NCBI GenBank assembly: GCA_030435675.1
Contig: CM059621.1
Coordinates: 10,540,001-10,604,000 of the forward strand
Length of the DNA stretch: 64,000 nucleotides
From: Steinernema hermaphroditum
Taxonomy: Eukaryota; Nematoda; Chromadorea; Rhabditida; Steinernematidae
Reading direction: 5' to 3'
Below are positions 10,852 through 23,147 of the stretch, piece after piece (within the stretch, counting starts at the first letter, position 1; each line of letters starts with the position of its first letter). The notes under the pieces were generated by a model, which saw nothing but the letters and a program-made list of their open reading frames with translations, searched no databases and was not told where the DNA came from. Position numbers and translations under genes: made by a program.

Positions 10852-13800
10852 CTCTGAAACTGCGCGACTCTAACAAAGGGGAAATCCGGCTTATGGCACC
10901 CGCATGGAAAGACACTTTGGAGATTAGAGACCGCGAAGTCGACTTCTGCTCAGGACTGTCCGTTTCTGTAGCGCAGCGGAGGAGTGTACGAGGATTAGGC
11001 CAATTGGGTCCTCTGGGCGCCGAGGCGCATGACAAAAACACATTCGATCGTTGTTTGCACTTTCCTCGATAGAATTTAATTTGGGGCTTTCTAACATGTG
11101 TCGCCTAAACGCTAATAAGGAGCGCACCCCTGTGACTCGAGGTGGGTGGCCGAGGCGAACCTGAACCCGATCCGGACACGGCCTCGGGTTTCTCGAAGCA
11201 GTCCCGAAGGCGCTTTCGCATGTACTAAGGCCAGAGAAAACAAAAGTGGAATAATCTCGAAGTGAACAAAAATCGTAGGTTCAAAGCGCCAAGAAGGAGA
11301 GAATTTTGTGGGAAACCGACTTTAACAAACAGCGCACTTGGAACGTGGAAAAGACGGAATTAAAATAGAAGGACTGGAAAGTAGCCGCTTAGGAGACCCC
11401 CTCTCCGAAGGTGTCCCTCGTCTTCTTCGGCACGTGAACGCCTCGAGGCCTGTCGGAGTCGTCCCCTATAGTTTTATAAGATGGCGAGGGACACCTTCGG
11501 AGAGGGGTCTCCTGAGTCACCCGGCGCTTCCGGACGACGCAATTAACGCGTCAGAACGGAGAGGGATGTCGCCGATAAACAAAGAGAGCCAAAAACAGCG
11601 CCGCCGATCCCAGCGGTCCAGGCGGCCTTCCTGCTGGGATCCATATTTGGAAATGAAACAATGTGCAGATGATCTAATTGGGAGGGGAATTAGCTGCCGC
11701 CAAGAACGTCAAAAAGCTGATTTGCATAAACTCCATTTGCCTCTCATCGGGGCGGACGTAATCGAGTGCGACCGACGAAAGTACAGTCGGCCGGCACGCC
11801 TAAAATGCAAAATAAACGCCGGGGTCGTGGTTAATTAAGCGCCTGAAAAGGATTTCCAGGGCCACGTCTGGCCATCTGCCATCGGAGGCGATAATCTCGG
11901 ACAAAGGGCGCTCCAGAAGAAGGCGTCGGAGGAGCGACCCAAGGGTGACGGGATCGGACCTTCTTGTGGCTGGCGGCGGAGTTGAAAACAGAGCGAAATG
12001 TGAAGTCCTCCGCCGTTAATAGAGGCCACGTCAATCAAAAAAATTCATTTACATTTCGGAAAACTTTCGCCCGCGGCGGGAGGAGAAGGGTGCGGCGCGC
12101 ACCCATGACATCCGGCCAGATAGGTGGGGCATTAGTGACCCGGGCGTCGAGAGGCGCGGAGAACCCGGCAAAGTGAACTCGTGGATGCACTCTTCTCGGA
12201 AATTCTTTTGTCGAAACGATGAAAAGATTATTCGGAGAAAGTCGGAAGGCGGAGGCACATAATATCCTCCGATTCCCGAAGAGGGGAGAACCCCGATCCC
12301 GGAACCTAGGTCCTTTTTTTTATGGGCTCTGCAATCTGAATAAACATCCCCTGGACAGAGAACATAAATAATTCTATAAAACAAAAGACGGATTGAAGAT
12401 GCCTAATCCGGAGGAGTCGCTCGAAAATTGTATATAAACACCGCCGATTCCGTGATCGTTACGGATAGGCTCGCGAAGGAGGCGGCACGTCAGAACAAAC
12501 GAGCAGGCATGAAACTACAATTGGTTTCGGAACAGAGATTACCGGGGACAAGAGCCTTGATTCACCAAAGAGACTCCAAACATCAGGGCGTTTCTCGAAC
12601 GGCCGAAATCAAAGAATCTTTGTGGCGTCAATCGAGGCCATAAAGGTCCACGATCTTCGGAAATCATGAATGACGAGGAGAGGACTAATCTGTGGACCCC
12701 GACTTCCGGGGACCAACGGACGTGGCTATAATAAGGACCTGCAATTAAAAACAGGGGATTTGCAATCCCCTAAAGTAGAAAATGATCCGTGGAAAGGAAA
12801 GCCGATGAATTAAAGACTAAAACGGGAGTCCTTCGAGGATAAACATGACGACAGTTCTCAATCTGAATCAGAGGTCCGTGGGGAGTTGAGGTGTGACCTC
12901 ATCATGGTAGCCATCTAAAGATCCGTTGGTCATTTGTATCGGATCAAGAGCTTTGAGGGCAAGAAGGGGCGAAAGGCCACCAGGATTTCAACTATGACAC
13001 CACTCGGATCCTTTGAAGACCCAGAATCAGAGAGCTTCTCACAACGCCCGAGAGTGCTCGGAATCGGCGGAGGGTGAATAGATCTCGTTAGGCGCTACCT
13101 GTAATGACGGTATTGAATGACGTATATTTTCGTGGCAGAGCCAAAGAGGTCTCCCGGAAGCTGGCAACTTAATCGAGCATGGACTGATTGATGGATGGGT
13201 ACGGTAGCGGGAGAAGGAGTTCAGAGTTCGGAGAGGGGACTTTGCAAACGAAGTGCTACGTGAGGAACGCAGGCGAGGCGGAAGCGGCGCCTGGTTTGTG
13301 CTCGCTGCCCCAGGCGCCCGAGGGCGCCGAGATATCACGGACGAGCGGATTTCCGTAATTGGCCCAATTGCAGAGAGTTCCCGGAGCATTTCGCGTGCAG
13401 GCCTCGGTTCAAAAAGCGATTGAAACGTCTCCAATTAGCAGCCGATTCACGAAGAGGCGTCAATTACTCTTCGTTTACTTCCACCTATAGGAGTGCACTT
13501 ACGAGAATAAAGAGATTCTAAGAAGAAGAGATGCAGAGGACGGCCTCCGAAGAGGCCGAGAGCGTCTGATCGATGGTTGTAACTAGTGACAGCCATGAAA
13601 GGACCAAGAAGTTACAGTAATCCAGACGAAATTAACTGATTCGAAGACGTCAGAAACTCGGATCAAGCAGCACCACGACTCATCCATAATTCAGAGGAGA
13701 TCCCCGAAAGGTAATGCGCCCACTTTCGGACGTCCCAAAAGAATAATTTAGGCCGGCGCAACTGAAGCATACAAACCCGAAAACACGAGTTTCTTCGAAA

Positions 13801-15169
13801 GACGCCGAATGGCTCTGTGACTCAGGGCGCTCTTTAGAACTGGGAACCTGCTGGAAGTGGGCCCCGGCCGCCGGCTGAGTGGGTGTCTTCTGCTGACGGA
13901 CCTCTTTCAATCCTATGTTTTGATTCTTTGGTATTCTGGAAATTGAATAATTAATGCTGGAAGGCGGTTATGGTTTAATCGGCCAATCGGAAACAATTTG
14001 GCGCCTTAGTCACGCCCGCCTATCGTTTGTTTCTCCGAAATTGCCACTGAACGCTTAATTATGCGCAGATCCATGCCGTTCTGAAAGGAGTCCGAAGGGA
14101 CCAAAAAAGGGCAGAGGACCTTCTGGGGACGATCGAGGCGGACAACTGGATCGCGAACAGTCACCGGGTTGAGAGAAAGGCGAGTTCATCGGAGTCGATC
14201 TCCCTTATGTGCCTCGAGGGTGCAGTTTTCGACCCAGATCCTCCTACTTCGATCCTTTTTTCTCATTTTATGCCATTTTCAGCTATTCTTGCCGAGTCTT
14301 TGTCACGTCGGCGCGGTTTCTGCATGTTTCTGCAGAAGCACTCCACTGTTTTGCCCAAAAAGTCGCTTCACGTCCTCACATTGTTCATTTCATGTAATCC
14401 TAAAGGACGAACTTCTGAATAGATTCGCGACGAGAGGGACAAAAGGTATTGGGGTTACTCGTGCAGAGAAGGAAGGCCCTCGATCTACCCTTGTTTATTT
14501 TAAGTCGACCATTAGAACCTCGAAGGAGAGCTTAGCTTAGGAGGGGTATCCACGATGTCATGTCACGTCGAAGGAAAAGGTTCGGATAGGTGGAAGGACC
14601 ACAGACGTCCTCGCGGTCAGCGCCAGGGTCGGAACCTAAATGAGTGCATAACTAAACGGTCGGTGGGAATCTCCAGGAATGAAAGATAAGCGGACGTGAC
14701 CGCAACGCGTTTCGAGATTACTTCCGATTGTTTTCACCGTGCTTTCCTAATAGTTAGACGATTCGTTTTCTCGAAAACATCGAAAGACCGACGCGTGTGG
14801 GCACACGAGGGACGTCCGAAGTTTTGCCTGTGGGCCATCCTGTTCTGTGGACTTCCTGAATCCTAAGGACCACGCTACCGCCGCATTTCAACGCGAGGAA
14901 GAAGACCCTCGGCGCAGCCCTAAAACCCCGCGTAAGGGAGCAAACTCGGCAAACATCTGCTCCTTTATAATTGCATTTGAGTGTCAAACGCAATAAATTG
15001 AATTTTTGTTTTTGTTTTTATTTCGTGATATCGTCGAGGAAGTCGGACGACTTCCGATCCTATCGGATAAATTGCGTGGAAAAGTGTGACTCCTTTATCG
15101 AAAACAACAAACGTACGATATTTGTTGTGGCAGTTTCGGATGAAGCTCTTTGGACTTGCCAAGAAGGGG
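10852..15169. other. Gene-poor 4.3 kb stretch
   Basis: No spliced gene or domain could be read on either strand. It contains upstream sequence of the receptor-globin gene, a near-perfect long hairpin (11391-11513) and several short palindromes. Frames up to 166 codons here lack family resemblance and plausible splice context. Confidence 0.4.
11391..11513. repeat. Hairpin-forming inverted repeat, 30-bp arms
   Basis: Arm 11391-11420 is the reverse complement of 11485-11513, apart from one extra C in the left arm (five C against four G). The spacer is 64 nt. A transcript from either strand would form a 29-bp stem. It may be a small-RNA precursor or a tiny inverted-repeat element; no flanking duplication is obvious. 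Confidence 0.75.
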
Positions 15170-15421
15170 CTATTGTTCGTCTAAATAGAAGATGACTCTT
15201 TGACGCGCCGAGTTCTTTGACGAACCGGGGCTATTGTGACTCCTGCTAAAGCCGAACCAGAACTCGCGCGTGATGTAAAGGATGCCGGAGATCCACAGAA
15301 GGAGCAGCAGCCAGCCGAAAGCGCGGATCTGCGCGTCGTTCGTATCCCACAGCAGAAAGCGGCCATAGGACATTCTGGGGGAGTAGTGACAGAGATCGGA
15401 CGCCACTGCGGACACAAGCAT
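15170..15421 (-). CDS. Small single-pass membrane protein, uncharacterised
   Basis: I do not recognise a family. An 83-codon frame opens at an ATG at 15419-15421 and ends at 15170. It has a basic/aromatic N-terminal part (YSPRMSYGRFLLWDTND), one strong hydrophobic helix (FGWLLLLLWISGILYI), an aromatic boundary (REFWFGF) and a Ser/Asn-rich tail. This is the profile of a small membrane protein. An upstream exon ending in TATCG may precede it, through a 5' intron ending TCCGCAG near 15405, so the start is uncertain. It lies directly downstream of ZW10 on the same strand, about 190 bp after its stop, which would fit co-transcription in a nematode operon, but I see no proof of that. Confidence 0.4.
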   Translation of the reverse strand: MLVSAVASDLCHYSPRMSYGRFLLWDTNDAQIRAFGWLLLLLWISGILYITREFWFGFSRSHNSPGSSKNSARQRVIFYLDEQ

Positions 15422-15606
15422 CCTCAACCCGATAAGAAGCCATTGAGTCGAGCCCCTTATCCACGGTAAACACAAACGGGCTCCAATTCCCGACCTGAGG
15501 AAACACTGAAAACCATAGAACCGGTTTTATTATACTTAAGGGGTGTACAAAATCGAAGTTACCCAACCCTTTCAATACCCGATCTTCAGAGGCAGCATCC
15601 ACTTCC

Positions 15607-18491
15607 TCAGTGAATGGTGGAGAGAAGCGCCGCACGTCTCTCCGTGTTCTGGTAGAGCGCGCGAATCAGCTTCCGGACTTGGTCGGCGCTCACCCACTGC
15701 GCCAGTGGGCCCTTGCCTTCACACCATCTGTCTGCGATTTCCTGAAGTATCTCTTCTGATTACCCAGTGAAACGAGTTGACCGCACCTGGAGGTTTCCAT
15801 TCAGGCAGAAGATGATCTCCTTCATCTTGTAGTACGACTTCTCGCACACCCTATGGATCAAGGTGTATCCGCAGATCTAAAGAAAGCATGGTAAACAAAC
15901 GAAGCTCTAGCGAAGAGATCCATACCTTCATAAGATTTTCGAGGTCACTCAGCAGCGCCGATAACAGTGACGCCGTAAATTCTGTATCTCGGGAATGTAT
16001 GTCTTCTTTGCTTAGGACAATTGAAGAGAGCACAAGAAGAAGGTGGGAAATGACGTTCCCGAGGGACTCAGCATAGACGGTATCGGTGAGGACCTCGCGC
16101 CATACGGTGGCGATCTGCTGGAGCTGCATCTTCACGGACAGCATCGTCTTCTCCGTTTTCTTGTATCTTTGCTCTTCGTGCAGCCCAACGAACACTATAA
16201 TTCCAGAATGTATATAACCCCCGCCTTCTGCGAAATTCTTACTGTTGTCGTCCGAGAGTATCGTTGAAATCTGTCGGCGGCAGTTCGCCAGATGCTGCTC
16301 CAACACGTCAGCAGCCACAGTTCTCAGCTCACCGAAGAACTCAACGAAATTCACGCGTCTTGCCTAAAATACAAACGGCTATTCAGCTTTCTTGTGGCTA
16401 ACCCACGAGTCCGTTTCCACTATTATTCTTCATGAGAAGTTCGGCATCGAATCCAGCGGTCATCAAACGGTGACAAATGTAGTAACAGTTGTTGTAGAAC
16501 ACGGCGGCGATTTGAGGAACGGACGAAATTGCCACTTTATGGTGAACGGGGGCGATCTTCAGGAACATGGTGACAATGTTCCGAGCCGTTTCGTACAGGG
16601 CGGCTGACTGCATGCCACCGTCCGGCTGCAGCTGGTCATATGCTTCTCCAGCAGCAACCAGAGTTTCGTTCAGAAGTTTAACCAATTCGAAGATCGACGT
16701 GCTTGAAAGCGAACAGGCAGTTAGTGCGTCTCTCCCCAAACCGTACCTGATTTTGCATTTCTGGAAGCGGTACAATTTTGGCAGATACTCGTCTGCTGTT
16801 TCCGTCATCACTCGATTTCCGTGTCCCTCTTTTTGCAAGTCTCCTACAGTGGCGGCGTACTCGCCAGGTTCTTCCTCTTCAGCATCGTCATTCTTTCCGA
16901 CCTAAAATGAAATGCATGAGGTGTTGCGTTGCGGCATCCCGAAACAACCTCAATCATATCAACGTATGGCTTGCTGATGAGTGCTCGTGCTTCGGTCATA
17001 ATCTTGAGGCAGCGTCTGTCGATAAAGACCTTGCTGTGATTCTGGCAAAAGTCTTCGAGCGATTCAGTCCGATCGCGGAACAGCTTCCCAATCTATATCA
17101 CAAATCTTCAATAACGGAACATCGGAAATCTCAAAGAGTACCATGGAATTCTGAAATTCTTTGGCGTCCTCCAGGACGACACTGAAAGTGTCCGTGGATG
17201 TTTTTTCGAAAGGAATTGCTGGAGTGAGGGTGTCCTTGACTATGGCTTTCATGAGACGTTCGTGGATGCAGTCGCCAATGAGGATCAACAATTTTTCCTC
17301 GCCCACTACAGTGTCGCCAATGTTCTCGGCCAAATGGCGCAAGATCACCGATAGTTGCCTAGACGAGCAAAGGATTTGAGCAAGCACACTTGGAATGCAA
17401 AAATTTACTTGAAAACGACGGAGGCTTCAGGACGCTTAGATTTTGCGGCGTTCGACAGTTTTGGGATTAAAAACGTGTTTGACCCTCCAACACTGCGGTA
17501 TTCGAACTTTTCGGCGCAATTGGCGTTCGTGATCACAGCCTCACAGAATCGCTCGCAGAAGGTTGTTGCGAAGAGCGACAGTGCGGTGTTTAGTTTGCCA
17601 ATGACGTTCATCGCAGTGAAGCACTAAATGCACGGAACTGAGCGTTTGTCCGACAGGTTCTTTACGTACCCTGCTCCAGATTTCCCTATCATCAGGTGAG
17701 ATCTTCATGGTCCAAACGTCAGGGTCAACGTGTTCGTAGGATAAGAAGCTGAATCGCTGGTGGAAGTAGTTGTCCAGGAAGAGCGAAAGCTCTGTTTCGC
17801 GGCTCAAGAGTTCTTCGCACAAAGCAGGATGAATGCGGTCTGCGAAGATGTCAGAAGCGCCCTCTTCCTAAATATCAAACGTTAGAGTAGTGAAAAAGCA
17901 CTTCGCTCTTACATTCACTATGTCGTCCATCAGCTTCTCAACCTTTTTGATAGTTTTGGCCGCTCTGAGAGGATCCCTCGTGATTTCCATGCGCCATAAG
18001 ACACCCATCTCATCCTCGATTTCGATCAGAGACATCAAACGCGATCTCAGTTCGGACACAATTCCCAGCCTTAACGCGGCGGACTCTTCCTAAACAGAGC
18101 CATGAGCTCACGAAAGGCAAAATATCAACTCACTCCAGAAAGTGACGGCGCATCGCTCATGTCCTTTAAGGAGCCGTCGATCTGGGCGAGGCTCATTGAG
18201 GCCTCATTGATGAAGCGCTGAACCTTTCGCAGCGCGGACTCAGAGGCGACAAACGCCTGTGGGGCATCCAGGATGTACTTCTCTTCGATCGTCCGCGAGA
18301 GATCGGCCACCGCTAAAAGCAGATGATACAACAGAATCGGCGATTTCTCGCAAACCCGTGTTGATCTCACGCTCGAGAATCGTTAGTTTCTCGTCGACGG
18401 CGTGGCGATCCAGGGTGTTTTCGTCGATTTCATCCATCGTCCTCACATAGCCACCGACGATCGTCCGCCGACGGACCTCCTGCTTGCCCAT
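15607..18491 (-). CDS. ZW10: Centromere/kinetochore protein ZW10 homolog
   Basis: ZW10 is part of the Rod-Zwilch-ZW10 complex, which recruits dynein and checkpoint proteins to unattached kinetochores; it also joins the NRZ tether in ER-Golgi transport. The model starts at ATG 18489-18491, shortly after an acceptor-like TTCCAG, and has about ten exons with introns near 43-50 nt. The first joins at ACGG/CGGTG, giving [19 protein letters not shown]. The N-terminal half is helical ([31 protein letters not shown]). The middle carries [19 protein letters not shown] and [14 protein letters not shown]. The C-terminal half has the ZW10-type block [18 protein letters not shown], and the end is [20 protein letters not shown] before a TGA at 15607-15609. 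These last two blocks are the diagnostic ones. I did not sum every exon, so the length (about 700 residues or somewhat more) is approximate. Confidence 0.85.
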
Positions 18492-18695
18492 GTTTACGTC
18501 TTCTGGAACACAGCCACCGGAATCAGATGAGAAGACGCAAATCAACGCGATCGACTCGTTCCACGTATCGACTCTTTCCAGTTCAACCTTCCACTAGTCG
18601 ATGAAACGGAGAAAGAAAATTTTGCCGCCGAAAAACGACGTTGAAATGTTGCGCGTGATTCGCAATTCTCGCCCGTTCGCTCCACGTGAAGTGAG

Positions 18696-19787
18696 CACGG
18701 CGTGTCAGCATAAGGGAAATTGGTTCACGAAAGCGTCCGTCGCTTCGTGGCGGGACCAGGCCACTTTGTTGGTAGTTTTTGGCCTGTAATTCCGTGTGGA
18801 TCAGTCCATTCGCACTAATTCCAACGGCAAATCACTAATGACGCCGAGAGCTATCGTTTGATACCAAAATATCGGAAACTCAAAAAATCCGACTTTTTAC
18901 GGTCAATTTTCGACCTGTTTTCCAACTTTTCTCGACGCTCAGGACACTAGAACGAAATCCATCCGATGAATTTGTGCGTTAGAGCTCACTGAGCATTTTG
19001 CGTACCGAACGGACACGAGGCACGTAAGATTGAGAACGTTATTTCGCTTGTAAGCTAGGTGATTTTGAGCTAACATGGAAGTGTCAGAAAGTCAGAACTT
19101 CGACCGTTTTTCGAACGGTTTTGTATTTCGCTAATGGAATGCGTAGTGCTGATCATTTTGCGGACAAAACGGGCACTGCTACCGATCATAATTGGTGCAA
19201 ACCTGCAGATACAAGTTGCTGAAGATGTGGTAAGATCGGTGTCCGATTTTTTGTCCGATTGTCATCTCCAGTAACTTGATATTTTGATATAATGCATTAT
19301 AACGTATGACATTTACTACTCAGCCGAGGACGGAAAAACGAGCCGGTTGACACGCATTGAGAATAATGTAGAAAGTGAAATAAGTGGAAACAATGTCGCT
19401 GGATTCAGTTCAAGTAAATGTGTTTTGATGACTGTAGCGACACGATTTTCGTAGATTGCGTAGTTTTCGTTCAATCGGTACGCAAAATGCTCAGTGAGCT
19501 CTAACGCACAAATCCATCGGATGAATTTCGTTCTAGTGTCCTGAGCGTCGAGAAAAGTTGGAAAACAGGTCGAAAATTGACCGTAAAAAGTCGAATTTTT
19601 TGAGTTTCCGATATTTTTGTATCAATCGATAGCTCTCGGCATCATTAGTGATTTGCCGTTGGAATTAGTGCAAATGGACTGATCTACACGGAATTATAGG
19701 CCAAAAACTACCCACAAAGTGGTCTGGTCCCGACACGAAGCGGCGGACGCTTTCGTGAACCAATTTCCCTTATGCTGACACGCCGTG
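18696..19787. mobile_element. Foldback element FB1 (long terminal inverted repeats)
   Basis: Arms 18696-19008 and 19475-19787 are about 313 bp and near-identical in inverted orientation, beginning CACGGCGTGTCAGCATAAGG. Both flanks carry TGAG (18692-18695 and 19788-19791), a likely 4-bp target duplication. CAC-type termini with a 4-bp duplication would fit the Chapaev branch of CMC DNA transposons, but the element has no transposase frame, so the class is a guess. It is non-autonomous and inserted just upstream of ZW10. Confidence 0.85.
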
Positions 19788-19918
19788 TGAGAATTCTCAC
19801 GGCATACAGGGTAAAGCCATACTTATGATAAGGGAACATTCGAACATTCGCCCCCACCAATTTGGCTGAAATTTTGTGCGTTCCTTCTACAAAATATTAG
19901 CGCCCCATGACCACTCTA

Positions 19919-20733
19919 ACTAAAAAGAAACGACAGCACCCTCGCGAAGCGTCCATCGCACCCAGAAATTGGCGCGCCAGGGCAATCGTGGCAGGACCCA
20001 AAATTTCAGATCAGTTCTTTAGCTCCATAAATAAGGATCATCGACAAACTTGCGTGCATTTTCGTTTTTCTTCCCACCTATTAGCCACATGTATCATAAA
20101 AATATGACAGAAGGGCAAAAAACAGGAAATGAATATAGACCTTCTGTTCAGTATAACAGAAATATGTTTTTTTTACAGCAGATACCATGCATTTTCGTTT
20201 TTGACGCTTCTCCTCAAAAGTGCCTAGATACGGTGCGCTAGTGAAACAGCACGGTCTATGCAGATTTTAGAAGTAATCAGCGATGAAAGTGATGACAGAG
20301 TCCATCATGAGTCCCGCCACGATGATCCTGCTGTGTCAATTGCGCGTTACAATTGCGGAAGAATTCTATCAAACCTGTGAAACTTGCATAGGTCGTGCTG
20401 TTTGACCCGAAAACTTCGTGTAGATAGCTTCGGGAAGGGACGTGAGAACGAAAACAACAGAAAAAAAGCCAACGACATTTGTAGGAGGTTCAAAATGAGA
20501 AGGTTACATGGTACGTAAGGCTTTTTTGTCTTTTCTTTGTCCTTCTGCCATATTTTGATGACACATATGGCTAGGTGGGGATAAAAACCAAAATGCACGC
20601 AAGTTTGTCGATGATCCTTATGTATGAAGCTAAAGAACCGATCAGAAATTTTGGGTCCTGCCACGATTGCCCTGGCGCGCCAAATTCAGGGTGCGATGGA
20701 CGCTTCGCGAGGGTGCTGTCGTTTCTTTTTAGT
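19919..20733. mobile_element. Foldback element FB2
   Basis: Arms about 19919-20125 and 20525-20733 pair as inverted repeats starting ACTAAAAAGAAACGACAGC, with some divergence. The 8-bp sequence CCACTCTA stands directly outside both ends (19911-19918 and 20734-20741). This looks like a target-site duplication of the size made by hAT-type transposases. No coding capacity is seen inside. Confidence 0.8.
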
Positions 20734-20792
20734 CCACTCTAAGCATGCCAAAAAGGGGCACGCTATCCTTCTCACCGACATTCGTTTTGCAC

Positions 20793-21445
20793 GGTGTTGC
20801 CTGGTTTGTTGAACGACTTAGTACACTTAGTACAGTACAGTATGACGACATAGTACACCGCAGGGGGATCGGTTCAGGACCGGTACTACGGCGAATGCCA
20901 TACGTTGAACCACAGAACAGTTGTCTTTCGTGTCTTTCATGCGAGGTACTTCCTATTTCAAGTTGGTCTGTGTGCGTTCTCCCCGCTCAAGACTTCATGG
21001 AGGGGATGTATGGACTTCGATGGAAAAATTTTCCTCTCTGGATTGAGTTTTGAGACCTGTCCAAGGAGCGGAGATGTGAAATTTTTGAATCGTCGGAGAA
21101 TCCATATTTTCGTTCAGAAGTTGAGTGATAGGCTGAACGCATGGAGGGAGAATCGAGGGAGAATCCACACCTCGACACTAGGAAGCACCGCAGAAACCTC
21201 AGACGATGACTTCAGGCTCCTTTCCAGATCTGTACTAAGTCAGCGTACTAACTGGTTCAGCGTAAGGTATTCCTGAACCGATCTCCCTGCGGCATACTAT
21301 GTGTCATACTGCACTGTACTAAGTGGTTCAGCGTACGACATTTACTGTACTATCTCGGTCCTGAACCGATATCCCTGCGGTGCACTAAGTCGATATACGG
21401 TACTGTACTAAGTGTACTAACTCGTTCAACAAACCAGGCAACACC
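20793..21445. mobile_element. Foldback element FB3 with internal repeats
   Basis: The ends are inverted copies starting GGTGTTGCCTGGTTTGTTGA. In the right arm a unit of roughly 100 bp containing GGTTCAGCGTA and CCTGAACCGAT..CCCTGCGG occurs twice, while the left arm has one, so the arms are unequal. The interior (about 20930-21230) is unique sequence with no recognisable gene. The flanks show no clear duplication. Confidence 0.7.
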
Positions 21446-21460
21446 ATCTTGATGCAGTGG

Positions 21461-21863
21461 GTGTCCTGATCACTTTCTCAAAATATTAGCGGATGTCATT
21501 AATATAGTGGCTAAAACTGACCTTAAGATGATTCTTATAGTAGGCATAAAGACATGAAATATGGATGCAAAAAAATTGATTAGTGATTTTCTCTTTTTTT
21601 TTGCGGCGAAATGCAGTAAAAAGCAGTTAGACACAAATTATAAAATGAATGAAAAAAATCACGACTCCTGATGGGAATCGAACCCGCGTATACCGCCTGT
21701 CAAGCAAGACTCTTACCATTGAACTATTGAGACACGGACGACGCGCCGTCGTTGTCGTGCTATTATACGTTTTTACGTAAAGTTGATCATGATCATCTTG
21801 AGCTCAGTTTTAGTCACAGTGTAATCGACAGCCGCTAATATTTTGAGAGAATACTTAGGACAC
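21461..21863. mobile_element. Small foldback element FB4 carrying a tRNA-like core
   Basis: Imperfect inverted repeats of about 75 bp begin GTGTCCT (21461) and end AGGACAC (21863). Both contain the stretch CTCAAAATATTAGCGG and a CTAAAACTGA block. A tRNA-like sequence occupies the centre on the minus strand. The segment before FB2 also contains AAAATATTAGCG, so it may be a further fragment of the same family. Confidence 0.65.
21662..21735 (-). repeat. tRNA-derived sequence inside FB4
   Basis: Read on the minus strand it has a pol III A box (TAGTTCAATGG) and B box (GGTTCGATTCC) at normal spacing, and is followed by a run of seven T, a pol III terminator. The D arm and part of the anticodon and T stems can pair, but the acceptor stem does not. 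I therefore call it a tRNA-derived or pseudo-tRNA unit rather than a working tRNA. Confidence 0.7.
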
Positions 21864-22029
21864 CTTGTCTTGATGCTTGGCCGCTTTCTGTAGCACTAAG
21901 GATTTCAGTGTTGCGATTTGGTCATCTGTCATCTTTGCATTGCAACAATAACACATTTTCGAACCGGGAAAACTGTGAAAACGTAAAATTTCCATCCAGA
22001 GAAACAAGTAAAGGAATAATCAAAAGAAT

Positions 22030-22102
22030 AGATTCTGCTGGGATTCGAACTCGGAACCAAAGAATGGTGCTCTGGAGTGTCACCCCTCGACCACCCATAC
22101 GC
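22030..22102 (-). repeat. Solitary tRNA-derived sequence
   Basis: The minus strand carries A-box-like TGGTCGAGGGG and B-box-like GAGTTCGAATCCC about 30 nt apart, similar to the Ser/Leu tRNA type. The acceptor arms do not pair convincingly. It lies 170 bp from FB4 and may be a SINE-like head or a decayed tRNA gene. Confidence 0.55.
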
Positions 22103-23147
22103 TGTGAGCTCAGCAAGACCTACTTGCATGCAAAGTTTCAGCCAATATCGACTGGGGCCATGTTTGACACTTCCCTTGTGTGTCAGTTGTCGTATGTTTT
22201 GTTCTATCCTTTCGTACTATCTTTATCATTTGAGAACTATCCACCGCGGAGTCCACAAGTCAAACTCTCCGGGCGTCTCACAAGGTAAGCTTCCAACGAG
22301 AAACATTCACTTGAAGTTACCGTAACACCCCCAGATTTTCACTTCCTTTATCTGGCGCTACAGAAAATATGTGTCCGACACTCGTTTTTTGTGGTCAAAA
22401 TTTTGAAAATTCGCTTTGAGGTCTTTTCTATAATAGTTTTCTGTGAAATTCCAAAGTGTGCCTTTCGCAACTGTTTCAACATCGTTTTGCAAACACCTTC
22501 TAGCTCAGAGTCCGTCTTCATATTTCACAATCGCCCGAACTTTAAAACGTCGACATTTCGATATTGGAGCCCTAAAAACTTCTTCTCGTCCCTTATAATT
22601 TCGAAATCAGTCCTTCAGTCGCCCTTTCATCTGTCAACTGTTCAAGAAGACTTCCGTTTCAGGTCCCTATCCGGCAGCTCTCTTTGTGCGCAGTCCTAAG
22701 TCGTTCTGCAGACCAGTTGGGTACACAGCCCGCTGCTATTTCACAATCGGCGAATCAATCGAAGTGCGATCGGAGCGGGGATGACGAAATACGACGTTTC
22801 GCAACCGCCGAGTCCTTCTGGTGGCTGCCCGGCGACAGCGTCGGGGTGGTCCCTCTCCCGCGAGCCGACCAATCAGCGCCAGGCACAAAACAGTGACGTC
22901 AGGCGGCGTTGGAATGGATTCGAACGCGGCCGCATCACGCGCTGCGCTCTTCTCGTCGCCCTCCGTCGACGCGCAATTGACGAAATGCAGCCGACGCCTC
23001 GAATTCAGAAAACATCAGAATGACGTCCTCTACGGGCCCCGATATTCATCTTAGCTCTCGTATTGACTCCTTGTGTCGTTTCCAGTGCCTTGCGCGACGT
23101 CGTTTCGTTCTAATCAATTAAGAACGTTTAGTGTACAAATTTATTAA
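22103..23147. other. Intergenic region between repeats and the small basic-protein gene
   Basis: No gene is supported. The 22700-23060 part is GC-rich with short open frames that overlap in all plus-strand phases, which argues against any one of them. Confidence 0.4.
23140..23145 (-). terminator. Polyadenylation signal AATAAA of the small basic-protein gene
   Basis: A minus-strand AATAAA stands directly behind the stop codon at 23148, giving an unusually short 3' UTR. Confidence 0.6.

Noticed and set aside
21662..21735. Functional tRNA gene
   Set aside because: The A and B boxes are good but the acceptor stem does not pair, and it sits inside an inverted-repeat element.
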